A stretch of 52,546 nt of DNA, from positions 1 through 52,546 of the forward strand of contig CAZJVP010000002.1 in NCBI GenBank assembly GCA_964549615.1, read 5' to 3'. This document shows positions 1 through 9,026 of this stretch, in pieces (the stretch's first letter is position 1; every line of letters begins with the position of its first letter). A program made the position numbers and the translations under genes. The stretch comes from CAYVLA01 sp964549615 [NCBI: uncultured Thermococci archaeon]. Its GTDB lineage: Archaea; CAYQAE01; CAYVLA01. The notes under the pieces were generated by a model. That model was not told the DNA's origin, made no database searches, and saw only the letters and a list, made by a program, of their open reading frames with translations.

Positions 1-617
1 AGATAGCTTATGTCCAGCATCAGCGAGTCTGCAACGATAAGGTTAAGCCTGATCCTCACCGGCTTCGACCCGGGGTCCGGGAAGTTGGCAAAGGAGGCTC
101 CCGGAACCTTGTACCACACCAGGCCCCCGTCGGTTGAGTACAGCACCTCAAAGGCCGTCGGGAAGCCGCCCTGAGGCGAGGGATAAAGCGTCAGGGTGCT
201 CAAGGCCCAGTGGCGCCCGAAGTATAGCTTCAGCCACTGTCGTCTCCCCGGGCTGGGGACCGGGGAACTGGACCAGAAGCTTTCCGCATCCCCGTCGATG
301 AGCCGCGAGACCAGGCCGGTTTCCGACGATGCGGTGACGTTCTTGATGGGCAGCCGCGCGACCTCGGGCGAAGAACCCGCGGCCCCGAAAAATCCCAAAC
401 TGATCCCAAGACATGCCAGCGCGACGAATGCTAGGATCTTTAGCTTCAGAAGACGTTTGCCCGCAGTCCCGGAAGGCCTGATGGGAAGGCTCAATTCCAC
501 ACCGTCCCGGAGGCCGCAGTCCCCCTTGGCCAGCTTGCCGACCTTCAGGGCATCCCGACGACCGCGGACGGTGGCGCTTGACGGCCGCCACTGCGGATGC
601 ACGGAATTTGGCACCAT
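1..617 (-). CDS. Secreted protein with F5/8 type C (discoidin-like) domain, 3' end cut by window edge
   Basis: The minus frame is open from ATG at 617 to the left edge (about 205 codons). After a basic stretch (GKRLLKLK) comes a hydrophobic signal or anchor segment (LAFVALACLGISLGFFGAAG). It is followed by a fold typical of F5/8C carbohydrate-binding modules: SRLIDGDAESFW, a Gln-Trp-Leu strand (RRQWLKLYFG), LSTLTLYPSP, and FEVLYSTDGG before WYKVPG. Such domains bind sugars on cell-surface or matrix glycans. The catalytic part, if there is one, lies outside the window. The hydrophobic segment begins about 60 residues in, so GTG at 500 may be the true start. Domain assignment is by motif pattern only. 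Confidence 0.7.
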   Translation of the reverse strand, partial: MVPNSVHPQWRPSSATVRGRRDALKVGKLAKGDCGLRDGVELSLPIRPSGTAGKRLLKLKILAFVALACLGISLGFFGAAGSSPEVARLPIKNVTASSETGLVSRLIDGDAESFWSSSPVPSPGRRQWLKLYFGRHWALSTLTLYPSPQGGFPTAFEVLYSTDGGLVWYKVPGASFANFPDPGSKPVRIRLNLIVADSLMLDISY

Positions 618-763
618 GGCCGCGCCGCTCTTCCCATTTTTGGCGGGCTTCCAGTTAAGGTTTTCCAAACAGTTTCAAGTCCCCACGGGCATGCTACTGA
701 CAGTCAAGCAACACCACGTAGCCCCCGGCCATCGTATCCGTCCATCTCTGTCTATCCAGCTCC

Positions 764-2479
764 TCACCCAAGTTTGAATCTCCAAGCCAGGAGGACGACC
801 AAAACGGCGAACCCACAGAGAAACGGTTCCGGCATCGCCTGGGCCCACTCCTTCATGCCCGCCAGCAGGTACAGGCGCCCCTCCTCCACCTGGCCTTCGA
901 GGATGATCCTCCTTGCGGTGAGGAGCCTGCCTAGGACAGAAATCGGAATTGCCGACTGTCTCGGCGAGGAAGCTGCCTGATCCAGAAGTGGCGAGATCTG
1001 GCAGAGACTCTTGTCAAAGGCCTGATCAATTGCGTTTCGGAGGATCTGCCTTGCCTGCCCGAGATTGCCCGAGTCGAAGTTGTTCTTGGCTCTCTGGAGC
1101 GCATCCTGTTCGTCCACCATGGTTCGAAAGCCAAGGGCGGCGTACGCTGAGATTATGTCCTCAAGCTCGCGGATCATGCTCCGTACCTCGGTTCTCTCAA
1201 GGTCGTTTGCAGACAGCCCGTAGAGGAAACAGGGGAGGTCGGACGTGCTGATCCGCCCACTCGTTACCGTCTTCGGCGTCAGATTCTCGCCCACATACGT
1301 CAGGTATGGGGATTCGGCGATCACCTCTATCGACGGAACGACGGTAGAGAGGTGTTCAGGTTGAAGGAGCAGCGTTACCCCAGAGGGGCCCTGCCAAGGT
1401 CTAGCGTGGATGTTGGGATAGATGGTGAAGGCGGGAAGTGGATGGGCTGTGGATGAGTTGAAGAAGAAGTACATATCGAAAAGTTGGTAGGCGAGGCTGT
1501 AGGTCTTCTCATCCGCTAGCCTGTACTGGTCGCCGTCGTGCTGGTATATCCAAAAAGCGCCGTTGTGCCGGATCGCCCTTTCCATATCGATGATCATCCT
1601 CCAAGGGCTGAGCGCGACCGTGTAAAGACCCGGCAGGATCTTCCCGTACAGCCGTCTTTGCTCGAACTGGTCTTGGTAAAAAGAGATCCTCGCCTCGTCG
1701 TATCCGCCGTAGGTGTCCTCTGTCCATGCCGTCACCGGGGCCGTCGAAGAGTTGAATCCGGCAAGGATAGTCCAGACGAACCAGCTGTCGCCAAACCCGA
1801 GGATGCCTAGGGAAAGATTCTGATTGATCGCGTGCACCTTTCTCTCGGTCTCCCTTGCCATCCGGTACACCTTCTCCCTCTGCCACTCCTGGAAACGCGT
1901 GAGCAACCCCTGATCCCTAAGGTAGGGATACCTCTCGGACGCAGGGAGATTCGGGATAGGGATTGCCGTCTCGTTCGAAAACATCTCCATTGCCTCTTCG
2001 TCAAAGGAGTAGTCGTTGTAGCGGAAGTTGTCGGCCAGGTAATGCTCGAAGTCCCAGACGACTCCCCAGATCGGATAATACAGGGACAGATTCGCAATGG
2101 CCACTGCCGGCTCTTCTATCAGCTTCTTCCAGTACGCGGCATCGACCCTCGACGGCGTCCAGGTCTCGGTTTTTCCATTTTGGCTAACAGCACGAACATA
2201 ATCGAAATCCGGAGTATCGCCCAGGTAGTACAGGCCTGCAACGTAGGTTATGTTGTACGTGCTCGCAGCAAGGCTGTTTCGGGCGAACTTGGCAAGAATC
2301 TCATCGGCTCCGAAGGTCCACCACGAGTTGTCGTAATCGGCGTCGAGGCCCACCTTGGCGTCCTGAGAGTAGTTCCAAGGCCCGTATATCGCCCTCGAAA
2401 AGGGAAGAACGTCGTCGCAGAGCGCCGAGCCCGCAAGGAACCATACCAGGATCAATGAAAACGACAATGCTCGCAGCAA
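764..2479 (-). CDS. Membrane-anchored extracellular protein, glycosidase-like fold suspected
   Basis: The 571-residue product starts at TTG with an N-terminal signal peptide (about residues 1-21). It ends in a single hydrophobic helix (about 550-568) followed by RFKLG, so the body is exported and tethered by its C-terminus. The middle is rich in aromatic and acidic residues. VVWDFEHY (about 141-147) and a later WTEDTYGG resemble acid-bearing strands of TIM-barrel glycosidases, but I cannot place it in a GH family. Residues about 430-545 are helical and act as a stalk. Two other genes in this stretch also encode exported carbohydrate-type proteins, so a role in extracellular glycan handling is likely. 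A TATA-like box lies about 29 nt upstream, fitting a leaderless TTG. Confidence 0.7.
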   Translation of the reverse strand: MLRALSFSLILVWFLAGSALCDDVLPFSRAIYGPWNYSQDAKVGLDADYDNSWWTFGADEILAKFARNSLAASTYNITYVAGLYYLGDTPDFDYVRAVSQNGKTETWTPSRVDAAYWKKLIEEPAVAIANLSLYYPIWGVVWDFEHYLADNFRYNDYSFDEEAMEMFSNETAIPIPNLPASERYPYLRDQGLLTRFQEWQREKVYRMARETERKVHAINQNLSLGILGFGDSWFVWTILAGFNSSTAPVTAWTEDTYGGYDEARISFYQDQFEQRRLYGKILPGLYTVALSPWRMIIDMERAIRHNGAFWIYQHDGDQYRLADEKTYSLAYQLFDMYFFFNSSTAHPLPAFTIYPNIHARPWQGPSGVTLLLQPEHLSTVVPSIEVIAESPYLTYVGENLTPKTVTSGRISTSDLPCFLYGLSANDLERTEVRSMIRELEDIISAYAALGFRTMVDEQDALQRAKNNFDSGNLGQARQILRNAIDQAFDKSLCQISPLLDQAASSPRQSAIPISVLGRLLTARRIILEGQVEEGRLYLLAGMKEWAQAMPEPFLCGFAVLVVLLAWRFKLG

Positions 2480-2820
2480 TACGGCGCAGGGCGGACCCAG
2501 TTTTTCTTAAGTGTTGTCCGTTCCACATGCCAATCCGAGGAGTGATGGGGTCTGAAGCTCCAAGAGACATTCCCTCGCAGTCCCGGAAAGCTTGTCCATC
2601 ACCGTCGACCGATCCGAAAACCCAGGAATAACGCCGTCTCCGGCCTCGGCCACCCTCGGGAGATTCACCCGGCCAAACGCAGGACCGGAGCGGTGATGTT
2701 GAAGACGTCGAACCGAAACATTTCCGCGCCGGTGACGTACACCGACCGAGCAGCCCGGCCCTCGCCTCGGCGCGGCATTTTTCACCGCCATGCACAATTT
2801 CTTCGCCGTAGAGGATCATC
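2480..2820. other. Divergent intergenic region (341 bp)
   Basis: This region separates two divergent genes. The only signal I see is the TATA-like CTTAAGAAAAA (minus strand, about 2503-2513) for the gene ending at 764. Short open frames on the minus strand have no homology-like motifs and poor coding character. The plus-strand gene has only a weak AT-rich match (CAATTTCTT, about 2793-2801) at a suitable distance. Confidence 0.5.
2503..2513 (-). promoter_or_regulatory. TATA-like promoter element for the anchored protein gene
   Basis: On the minus strand the box reads CTTAAGAAAAA, with its centre about 29 nt from the TTG start at 2479. There is no Shine-Dalgarno sequence before the start. This matches the archaeal leaderless arrangement repeated throughout the window. 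Confidence 0.5.
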
Positions 2821-4047
2821 ATGACGGCATGCAGGGAGGGCTGGGTTGCAGCGGTGCTCTTGGCAACCATCCTGGCACTCCCGTTGGCCAAGTGTGGGGG
2901 AAGCGCCGGGCCTAGGGTCGGCCCGCTCGGACGCATAAGGGTCCTTTATATAGGCGACGGATGGGGCCCCTCGCCGGTCGCCCACTTCCTGACGGATCCA
3001 AGCTTCAGGGTCGTCTCGGTACCGGCGAGCGAGAAGCACGTGGGGCACGGCGTACAGGCCATCAGCAGGGCCGAGATGTTGAGGTTCGTGAGGATCTACA
3101 TGCCCAGGACCTACGCCGCCCTGACGGGCGAATACGACTACATCGCCATCAGCGATGCCAACCGCGGCTTCTTCGGACAGGAACTCGCATGGATGAGGAG
3201 GTCGGTGGAGGAGGTGGGCCTCGGCATAATCATGGTAGGAGGACATGAATCCTTCGGGGGATGGGCCGGCGCACCCTCCTGGGCGGACACTGACGTGGCC
3301 GAGATCCTCCCCGTCACGATGAACGAGCCCAAGTACCACAGCTACGTCTACAAGGTGCGGCCCGCTCTCGATCATCCTTTCACCCGATCGCTTCCGTGGC
3401 AGACCATCCCCACGTTCCGCGATGGGAACCACGTCGCCCTCAAGGACGGAGCCACGCTTCTGCTGACGACCGATGTCCATCCTTACCCGCCCCTATCCTG
3501 CTGGAGGGTGGGAAGGGGGATGGGAATCGCCCACAGTATGGACTGGACCCCGGGGGGCGGAGAGCTTGTCATGCGCTGGGAGTACTATCCCGACTACGTC
3601 GCGAACATCGCCCTCCTCGCGGTGGGGCGCGAGATACCCGATGACCCGCAGCTAGTCCATAGGATCAGGTCACGCTTCTTCGATCTGGGAACCTCCCTTA
3701 GGCTCATGTTGGACATAGTGGCCTTCGCCGAGAAGTTCGGTGCCAACACGGCCTCGCTCGAGGTGGAAATAGCCCAGGTTCACGGACTGAGGCAAAGGGC
3801 CGAGCAGCTCTACGTGGAGCACAGCTACGAGGAATCCGAATTCACCATGGACCGGATCGATCAGAAACTCCTCGACCTGCAGAACAAGGCTCTGCAGCTG
3901 AAGGACCAGGCCCTGTTCTGGGTCTACCTAATCGAGTGGCTGTCCGTGACCGGGGTGAGCGCGCTCTCCTTCCTCGCCCTGTGGACGGTGATGATCAGAA
4001 GGTGGCTGTACAGGGAAGTTGCGACCACCAGGGGCCAGGCAAGATAG
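2821..4047 (+). CDS. Membrane-anchored GATase1-like (DUF1355-type) protein, paralogue A
   Basis: The 408-residue product has an N-terminal signal segment (about 8-27, ending LAKCGG, an imperfect lipobox). A class I glutamine-amidotransferase-like domain follows. It opens with GRIRVLYIGDGWG and has the family's Gly-rich turn GGHESFGGW and the LPV strand. The C-terminal third is helical (EKFGANTASLE and a coil). It ends in a membrane helix with the motif FWVYLIEW and a basic tail (RRWLYREV). Two full copies (17301-18545, 26153-27385) share this architecture. The GATase1-like family has no established reaction, and the classical Cys-His-Glu triad is not evident. A role in sensing or processing extracellular carbohydrate is inferred from the neighbours only. 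Confidence 0.75.
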   Translation: MTACREGWVAAVLLATILALPLAKCGGSAGPRVGPLGRIRVLYIGDGWGPSPVAHFLTDPSFRVVSVPASEKHVGHGVQAISRAEMLRFVRIYMPRTYAALTGEYDYIAISDANRGFFGQELAWMRRSVEEVGLGIIMVGGHESFGGWAGAPSWADTDVAEILPVTMNEPKYHSYVYKVRPALDHPFTRSLPWQTIPTFRDGNHVALKDGATLLLTTDVHPYPPLSCWRVGRGMGIAHSMDWTPGGGELVMRWEYYPDYVANIALLAVGREIPDDPQLVHRIRSRFFDLGTSLRLMLDIVAFAEKFGANTASLEVEIAQVHGLRQRAEQLYVEHSYEESEFTMDRIDQKLLDLQNKALQLKDQALFWVYLIEWLSVTGVSALSFLALWTVMIRRWLYREVATTRGQAR

Positions 4048-4525
4048 ATCATCCCCCGCGCTGCTGCCCACTAGGCGGTCCCAAAGCCGCAGGTGGCGCG
4101 GAACCCGTCCGAGTCATCGATCGACGGCGGACACACCGACTGGATGCGCGATTGTCCGGGATCTGGCTCCACGGGTGCCGAGTCCGACTTATCGTGCACG
4201 AACCGCTTGTCGACGACCGACGCATCCCGGACGATCACCCTTCACGGCCCATTCATGTCCGCATCTCCTCCTCGCTCCTCCAGTCAGGCGATGATCGCCT
4301 GAGGTCATCGGTCAACCTTTGGGCCTGTCCCACAGACCGGGAGGAGACCCAGCTTCCAAGCATCTCATCCTCCCGCTTCCGTCGGCCACCGCCCTCCCAC
4401 GAACGGGCTCCAGTTCAGGAGGGGAGCCGCCTCATCCCCTCCGTCTCTGGATCAACCTCGCACCCACGACTTCCATGAGACCGTTGGCTCTTCTTGCGCG
4501 TACGAGTACACTACCGCCGGCGCCC
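4048..4525. other. Gene-poor stretch holding VapBC debris
   Basis: No intact gene is visible. The minus strand carries short pieces resembling VapB and VapC (annotated separately). A 17-bp palindrome CAGGCGATGATCGCCTG lies at 4285-4301. The rest shows nothing I can support. Confidence 0.5.
4140..4316 (-). pseudogene. Remnant of a VapBC toxin-antitoxin pair
   Basis: Reading the minus strand from about 4316, a frame gives DLRRSSPDWRSEEEMRT. This resembles the C-terminus of the intact VapB at 22225 (GAWSGAEEIRRWRDSRR). Just after it, GTG at 4238 opens a frame beginning VIVRDASVVDKRFVHDKSDS, which is very like a VapC PIN-domain N-terminus (consensus VVDASVVVKWF). The PIN start keeps its first aspartate, but the frame then degenerates and no later acidic residues can be found. 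I read this as an eroded VapBC locus. The matches are short. Confidence 0.4.
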
Positions 4526-5011
4526 TCACACATCAAAGCAGTCGATCAGCGTCTTGAGATGGATCATGATCAGGCCCTTCATCTGGTCCCTGATGAGCGT
4601 ACCCTCCTCAGAATCTTCCATCAGCGCCTCCAGGACGTAGCGCAGTATCTCGGGCTGTCCGTAGCTCCTGACCAAGTTGCCCACCGTCTCCAAAAGCTCG
4701 CGGAATCCTCTGCCCCGGCAGCGCTCGACGAATTCGAGGTTCTCCCCCAGGGCCCGCTCCAGCATCTCGTCCGTGACTCGGGGCAGGGGCTTTGAGCCCT
4801 GGCGCATCATCTCGAAAACGACGATCCCCAGATACACCAACAGCTCCCGCTCGTCCTGGTTCAGGACGTCCTCGTCAACCCCCAACAGATAGGCGAGCAC
4901 ATAGGGCTGATCAGCACTGATGCGCCGGCTCACCTGGACGATCTCGCCATGGGTCAGGGAAGCCATCTTCTTCCATGTCCGCTCCACGACGTCCCGTGCT
5001 ATCGCCTTCAT
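4526..5011 (-). CDS. Conserved-looking all-helical protein of unknown function
   Basis: The 161-residue product is soluble and almost wholly helical. It begins MKAIARDVVERTWKKM, with a central QPYVLAYLLGVDEDVLNQ and a C-terminal IRDQMKGLIMIHLKTLIDCFDV. I recall similar uncharacterised proteins in bacteria with the same blocks (LAYLM.., LLYLGVVV, IDC at the end), but cannot name the family. It has no signal, membrane helix or catalytic motif. An AT-rich box (AATCTTATTC, minus strand, about 5036-5045) sits about 30 nt before the ATG, fitting a leaderless transcript. It stands alone, divergent from the HEPN gene on its right. Confidence 0.65.
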   Translation of the reverse strand: MKAIARDVVERTWKKMASLTHGEIVQVSRRISADQPYVLAYLLGVDEDVLNQDERELLVYLGIVVFEMMRQGSKPLPRVTDEMLERALGENLEFVERCRGRGFRELLETVGNLVRSYGQPEILRYVLEALMEDSEEGTLIRDQMKGLIMIHLKTLIDCFDV

Positions 5012-5191
5012 TGCCGGAGACTATGGATCGTCGGCTGAATAAGATTACGCCTTCGCGCTTCACGGCTTCCGTCCCCCGATCTCATCCCCATGGCCTCGAA
5101 GACCCCGATGCCAGTCGCTGCAGGCTGGGCGGCATGCAGGATCAGCCAATCCATGTAACACTTTTCGGACTCGAATGCCGGGCGGTTTGGG

Positions 5192-5771
5192 ATGAAGTTT
5201 GAGTCCGATGAACAGAGGAAGGCCGTAATGGCCAAGCTTAGCCCCACTAGGAAGTCAAAGATCCTCAGGTTACGCGCCACCCCCTCGCAACAAGACCAAG
5301 AGAATCCCCATCCAGAACCCGCAGGTCTGGCTTGCCCAGGCTGCAGCGCTTCTGAGGGACGCCGAGGACTCCGACAACAGGAGGCACAGTCCGGAGGGCA
5401 TATTCAGGCTGGCGTACCCTTCGGCCGAGATCGCCATCAAGGCGGCACGCGGCGAACACGAGACTGGTTGGAAGGGCCACCTACTGGCCCGTACCTTGGC
5501 CCAGCTTGCGAAGGGGCAGTCCTGCGAGGAATACGCCAAACTGCCCGGGATAGCCGGCAGGACGGAGCAGATAGCGGCCCAGATAACGCCCGAGCTGATC
5601 GGCCTCGCCAGGGTAGTCGAAGCATTCTGGCCGCGATACATGGATGCCGGCCACGGCCCCATCGACGAGGCAGCCAAGGACATGACCCTGCGTTTGGCCA
5701 GAGAACTGCACCGTATCCTGCAACCAGTTGGAGCTGAAACCAGGGCCAGAAGCTTCGAGGGAGGACGGTGA
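5192..5771 (+). pseudogene. HEPN-domain protein with a +1 frame break in a C-run
   Basis: ATG at 5192 opens with MKFESDEQRKAVMAKL. The continuation lies in the next frame from about 5283 (KTKRIPIQNPQVWLAQAAALL... to the stop at 5769-5771). Removing one C from the run CCCCC at 5280-5284 joins the two frames in one protein of about 190 residues. The second part is helical and carries a HEPN-type R-x5-H (RYMDAGH). The MNT nucleotidyltransferase gene starts 19 nt later, as in HEPN/MNT toxin-antitoxin pairs, where the HEPN protein is the RNase toxin. The second frame has no start codon of its own before TTG 5496. Real frameshift, sequencing error and two separate genes all remain possible. Confidence 0.6.
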
Positions 5772-5790
5772 CGGTGGACGGTGATGGCTG

Positions 5791-6195
5791 ATGGCTGAAT
5801 CGGCTACGGCAAGGACACGAGGCGCGTGGCCCCGCCGAGCCGCCAAAGCCAGAAAGGTTTCGGCGGCACTCAAACGGTTTTCGGCGCGGGTTCGGTCAGA
5901 GTACGACGTGAAGCTCCTCATACTCTTCGGATCGTTCGCGGATGGAACCTTCCACATGGATAGCGACGTGGACATCCTCGTCGTCACCTCCGGGATGCCC
6001 GAAAGCTGGGGGGAGAGGAGGGTTGCGCTCGAACAAGATGATTTCCCGGCCCGCCTCCAGACATTTCCCTACACCCCCGAGGAATTCCTCCAGATGTGCA
6101 GAGGGGGCAGCGGCCTAGCCTTCAGCGCCCTCACGGAGGGAAGGGTCCTCTACATCGACGACGAGTACCGAAAGAAGCTCCTCGAAGCTCTCTGA
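5791..6195 (+). CDS. MNT-type nucleotidyltransferase (HEPN partner antitoxin)
   Basis: The 134-residue product has the minimal nucleotidyltransferase core: LLILFGSFADG followed by DSDVDILVV, which gives the Gly-Ser and Asp-x-Asp metal site. In MNT/HEPN pairs this protein neutralises the HEPN RNase, often by AMP-ylating it. It lies directly downstream of the HEPN gene and was probably co-transcribed. The N-terminus (MAESATARTRGAW) is basic and may include extra residues; a second ATG lies six bases upstream. Confidence 0.8.
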   Translation: MAESATARTRGAWPRRAAKARKVSAALKRFSARVRSEYDVKLLILFGSFADGTFHMDSDVDILVVTSGMPESWGERRVALEQDDFPARLQTFPYTPEEFLQMCRGGSGLAFSALTEGRVLYIDDEYRKKLLEAL

Positions 6196-6383
6196 GCTGC
6201 ACCGATGCGCAGCCCACGTCCACTGCCGGCGGAGAACGGTGGCAGCAAATCGTGCTCACCACCACTTCGCTGCCCCGAGCATAACTGCAACCCCACCCGC
6301 TACTGGTGCTTCGCCATGGCGAATGGCATTGCCGAGATGCAGGCGACCGACAGGATACTGGCACGTTCGCGTGCGCGAGCTGC

Positions 6384-7793
6384 TCAGTAGCGCGTCGCGT
6401 TGTACATCTCCTTCGTCGTCCTTCGCTTCCTGACGACCCTGTTTGTGGCGGGATTGGGGTTGGGCCGATCGTTGGCAATGACGCGAAGCTCCATGCCCGG
6501 TCCTATGTCGGTCAGGACGACGGCCTCCGAGCGTCTGTCGCCCACCAGGTCGAAGACGTAGACCAGATGGCCAGGGATCCTGTCCACCACCCTTCCCCAT
6601 CCGTCGAGCACGACGACCTCTTCAGGATCGTTGACGAAGACCTCGTCCAGCCCGTCGCCGTTCCAGTCGCCAAGCCAGAATCCGAATCCGCCCTCCTGCA
6701 TATCGGGCTGGACGACTTCGAAGCTCCAGAGCAGATTGCCGTCAGCGTCAAGGGCAAGCACCCTGTCCTTGGCGCGCGGGTCTACCCTGCTTGCGCCTTC
6801 GTAGGCCACGACCTGACGGCCGGCCAAATCATCCCTGATCTTCCCCACCCTCAGTGCCTGTCCGTGCCTGAGGCCATCGATGCCCCAGAGAAGATCGCCG
6901 TGGCGCGAGAAACAATACGCGCCCGTGCTCATCAGGATCCTTGGCTCCCCGTCAAGGCTGGCAATGCGGACGCTGTCCGCGTGTCCGTCCCTGAGAAGCG
7001 CCTCTAGGTCGGAGGCAACCCAGGAAAGCGTCCCGTCGTGGTCGATGAGGCAAGAGCCGGCCATCACCTCCTTACGTCCGTCCCCGTCGATATCGGCCAC
7101 GTCGGGCGTATGTCCCATCGTCGTGTGCCTTCGGCCACGGGCATGGGAAAGATCGAGCTTCCAGAGCGTCTCCAGATCCGCGTCCAGGAGGGTCACCGAA
7201 CGGTAGTCCCAGCCGACCAGGACCTCTCGCCTCTTGGCCCGTCCCAAGGCATTTACGACTGAGACGGACGATCTGAAATGTCCGCCCTGCGCATCCTTTG
7301 GCATCGCATCCCGATCGGGGTAGGGAACGTTCTTCTTCGTCTCCCCCGTGAGCGCGTCGATCAGGCAGAGGTGAAGCCGGCCGTCGATCCTGCGGGGCCC
7401 CACCAGCTCCATGCGTCCGTCGCCGTCGAGGTCGTAGATCGGAAAGTTGCTGTCCATCCTTATGTCCATGCAGGTAGACCCGGGATCCTCGTACCTCCAA
7501 AGAACCGAGCCATCGTGCAGATACGCGACCTGGAGATGGGAGCCGCAGGTCAGGATCATGCCGATCCTGCCATCCCCGGTGATGTCAGCGAATCGCCAGT
7601 CGTAGAAGAACTCCATCCACGGGATCCAGCCGTGCCTATCGTAGTCCCACGTTACAGCCCCGTTCATCTCAGGCTCATTCAAGAGCCTCGAGTTAGGGGG
7701 CCGCGATAGCGATGCAAGCCATCTTGCAAAGCGCGGAAGCATGGTGACCCTGGATATGAATGGAATTGGATAGGTCAAAGCGACGCGGGCCAT
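6384..7793 (-). CDS. FG-GAP/VCBS-type beta-propeller, rhamnogalacturonan-lyase-like
   Basis: The product is about 469 residues from ATG 7793; the frame is open further, to 7934. It contains repeated calcium-binding loops of the D-x-D-G-D-G type: DITGDGRIG, DLDGDGRME, DIDGDGRKE and DWNGDGLDE. They alternate with strands such as GDLLW and GNLLWSFE, as in seven- or eight-bladed propellers. The C-terminus (TKEMYNATRY) and loop spacing recall polysaccharide lyase family 11, but the catalytic core is not certain. No clear signal peptide is seen from either start, which is odd for a lyase. An AT-rich box (AAAAGATAAG, minus strand, about 7825-7836) upstream of 7793 supports the shorter form. Confidence 0.65.
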   Translation of the reverse strand: MARVALTYPIPFISRVTMLPRFARWLASLSRPPNSRLLNEPEMNGAVTWDYDRHGWIPWMEFFYDWRFADITGDGRIGMILTCGSHLQVAYLHDGSVLWRYEDPGSTCMDIRMDSNFPIYDLDGDGRMELVGPRRIDGRLHLCLIDALTGETKKNVPYPDRDAMPKDAQGGHFRSSVSVVNALGRAKRREVLVGWDYRSVTLLDADLETLWKLDLSHARGRRHTTMGHTPDVADIDGDGRKEVMAGSCLIDHDGTLSWVASDLEALLRDGHADSVRIASLDGEPRILMSTGAYCFSRHGDLLWGIDGLRHGQALRVGKIRDDLAGRQVVAYEGASRVDPRAKDRVLALDADGNLLWSFEVVQPDMQEGGFGFWLGDWNGDGLDEVFVNDPEEVVVLDGWGRVVDRIPGHLVYVFDLVGDRRSEAVVLTDIGPGMELRVIANDRPNPNPATNRVVRKRRTTKEMYNATRY

Positions 7794-8020
7794 CTGGAGA
7801 GTCCCGTTCCCTGGTTGGCCGTCTTTCTTATCTTTTAGGAGACAGCGTCTCAAACACTTAAGCATTGCCGCGGAGGAGAGGGACGCCGTTTCCCGCGCTG
7901 CAACGAGCCCAGCAGACCGACTCAGACAAGACAAGGCCCTCGAAGAAGGCGTCCCTTCAAATCGTAGGGCCGGCTCTCAGCTGGGAGAGGCGGACGTGAC
8001 GCAAACCGACCAGTGGCGGC

Positions 8021-8953
8021 TCAAAGCGATCTGTGGGCAAGCGCATGAATCCTATCGGCCAGATCCCGGATCAGTTCCCCCCTTGCCAATCGTGGATCGC
8101 CATTCGCGTGGAATCGCTTGCTCGCCGTAGAAGGCTCCTGCCAACTGCCCGCAGACCGCTCCCGTTGTGTCGGCGTCGTCACCCAAGTCCACTGCCAACA
8201 ACACACCTTCGCGGAACGAACCTCCCCTGTGGAAGGCCCAAAGCGCAGCCTCAAGGGATTCGACGACATAGCAGGTCCCCCGGATGTCCGGCGGATCCTT
8301 ATGTTTGAATGAGCCTGCGGCGACACGGGCAACCCCCGTGGCAAGCGGTGCCTCCCGCCATATCCCTTCTCCCGGCTCATAGTGGTCGGAGAGGAGGTCT
8401 TCCTTCGAAGCCCCCAACAACGCCCCAACTAGAAGCGCGGAGAGGTATCGACAGGCATCCACGGCCTCGGCTGCACCGTGCGTGGTTCGCGAACTCTCTG
8501 CCGCCATCCGGATCGCCAGCCGAGGATCCTGCGCGAAGAACAGCGGCACCGGCGCCAGCCGCATGATGGATCCGTTGCCCGCGCTCCAGGGATCGATGGA
8601 GCCACAGTACGGTTCCCCCGTCCTCTCGAATCGGTCTAGGGCTTCTCTGGTCGTGTTGCCGATGTCGAAGCATTCCGAGGTGCTGCTCATGTAGCCCTCC
8701 CTGTACCACCGAAGGTACCTCTCCATCTGGTCGTGCGGATCAAAGCCGCGGCATTCAACGAGGCTCTCGGCCAGGCAGAGAGCCATCGACGTGTCGTCAG
8801 TCCATTGCCCGGGCAGCAGGCCGAAGGGGCCGCCGCCCACCATGTGCTCGAGAGGGGCGAATGATCCAGGCGACCTGAATTCGAGCGTCTTTCCCAGCGC
8901 ATCCCCAACGCCAGCCCCAAAAGACAGCCACGGTAGCGGTCAAGGGTTTCCAA
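8021..8953 (-). pseudogene. ADP-ribosylglycohydrolase with two frameshifts
   Basis: TTG at 8953 starts with [13 protein letters not shown]. Adding one G to the run at 8903-8906 restores [12 protein letters not shown] and joins the long frame containing [11 protein letters not shown] (metal ligands T-D-D-T) and [17 protein letters not shown], the signature C-terminal magnesium site. A second break near 8085-8100 is needed to reach the normal end ([18 protein letters not shown], stop at 8021). The family removes ADP-ribose from proteins such as dinitrogenase reductase, or from DNA and RNA. All active-site motifs survive, so the decay is recent or the breaks are base-call errors. Confidence 0.8.
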
Positions 8954-9026
8954 GCCCGATCACCCACCTTGTCGGGATCGCATCACTCGACGTCACTCCG
9001 GAATTGCAGCGCGTTTGCCGAATAGG

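Noticed and set aside
148-591. Minus-strand frame of 147 codons at the left edge
   Set aside because: It is the shifted frame of the F5/8C-domain gene, whose frame has the signal peptide and domain motifs.
4285-4301. 17-bp palindrome CAGGCGATGATCGCCTG as an operator
   Set aside because: It falls inside the remnant of a VapB coding region with no nearby active promoter, so chance is as likely.
5008-5280. Minus-strand 90-codon frame with a hydrophobic start
   Set aside because: It overlaps the start of the HEPN gene on the other strand and the helical protein gene, lacks a promoter, and loses coding character after 45 codons.
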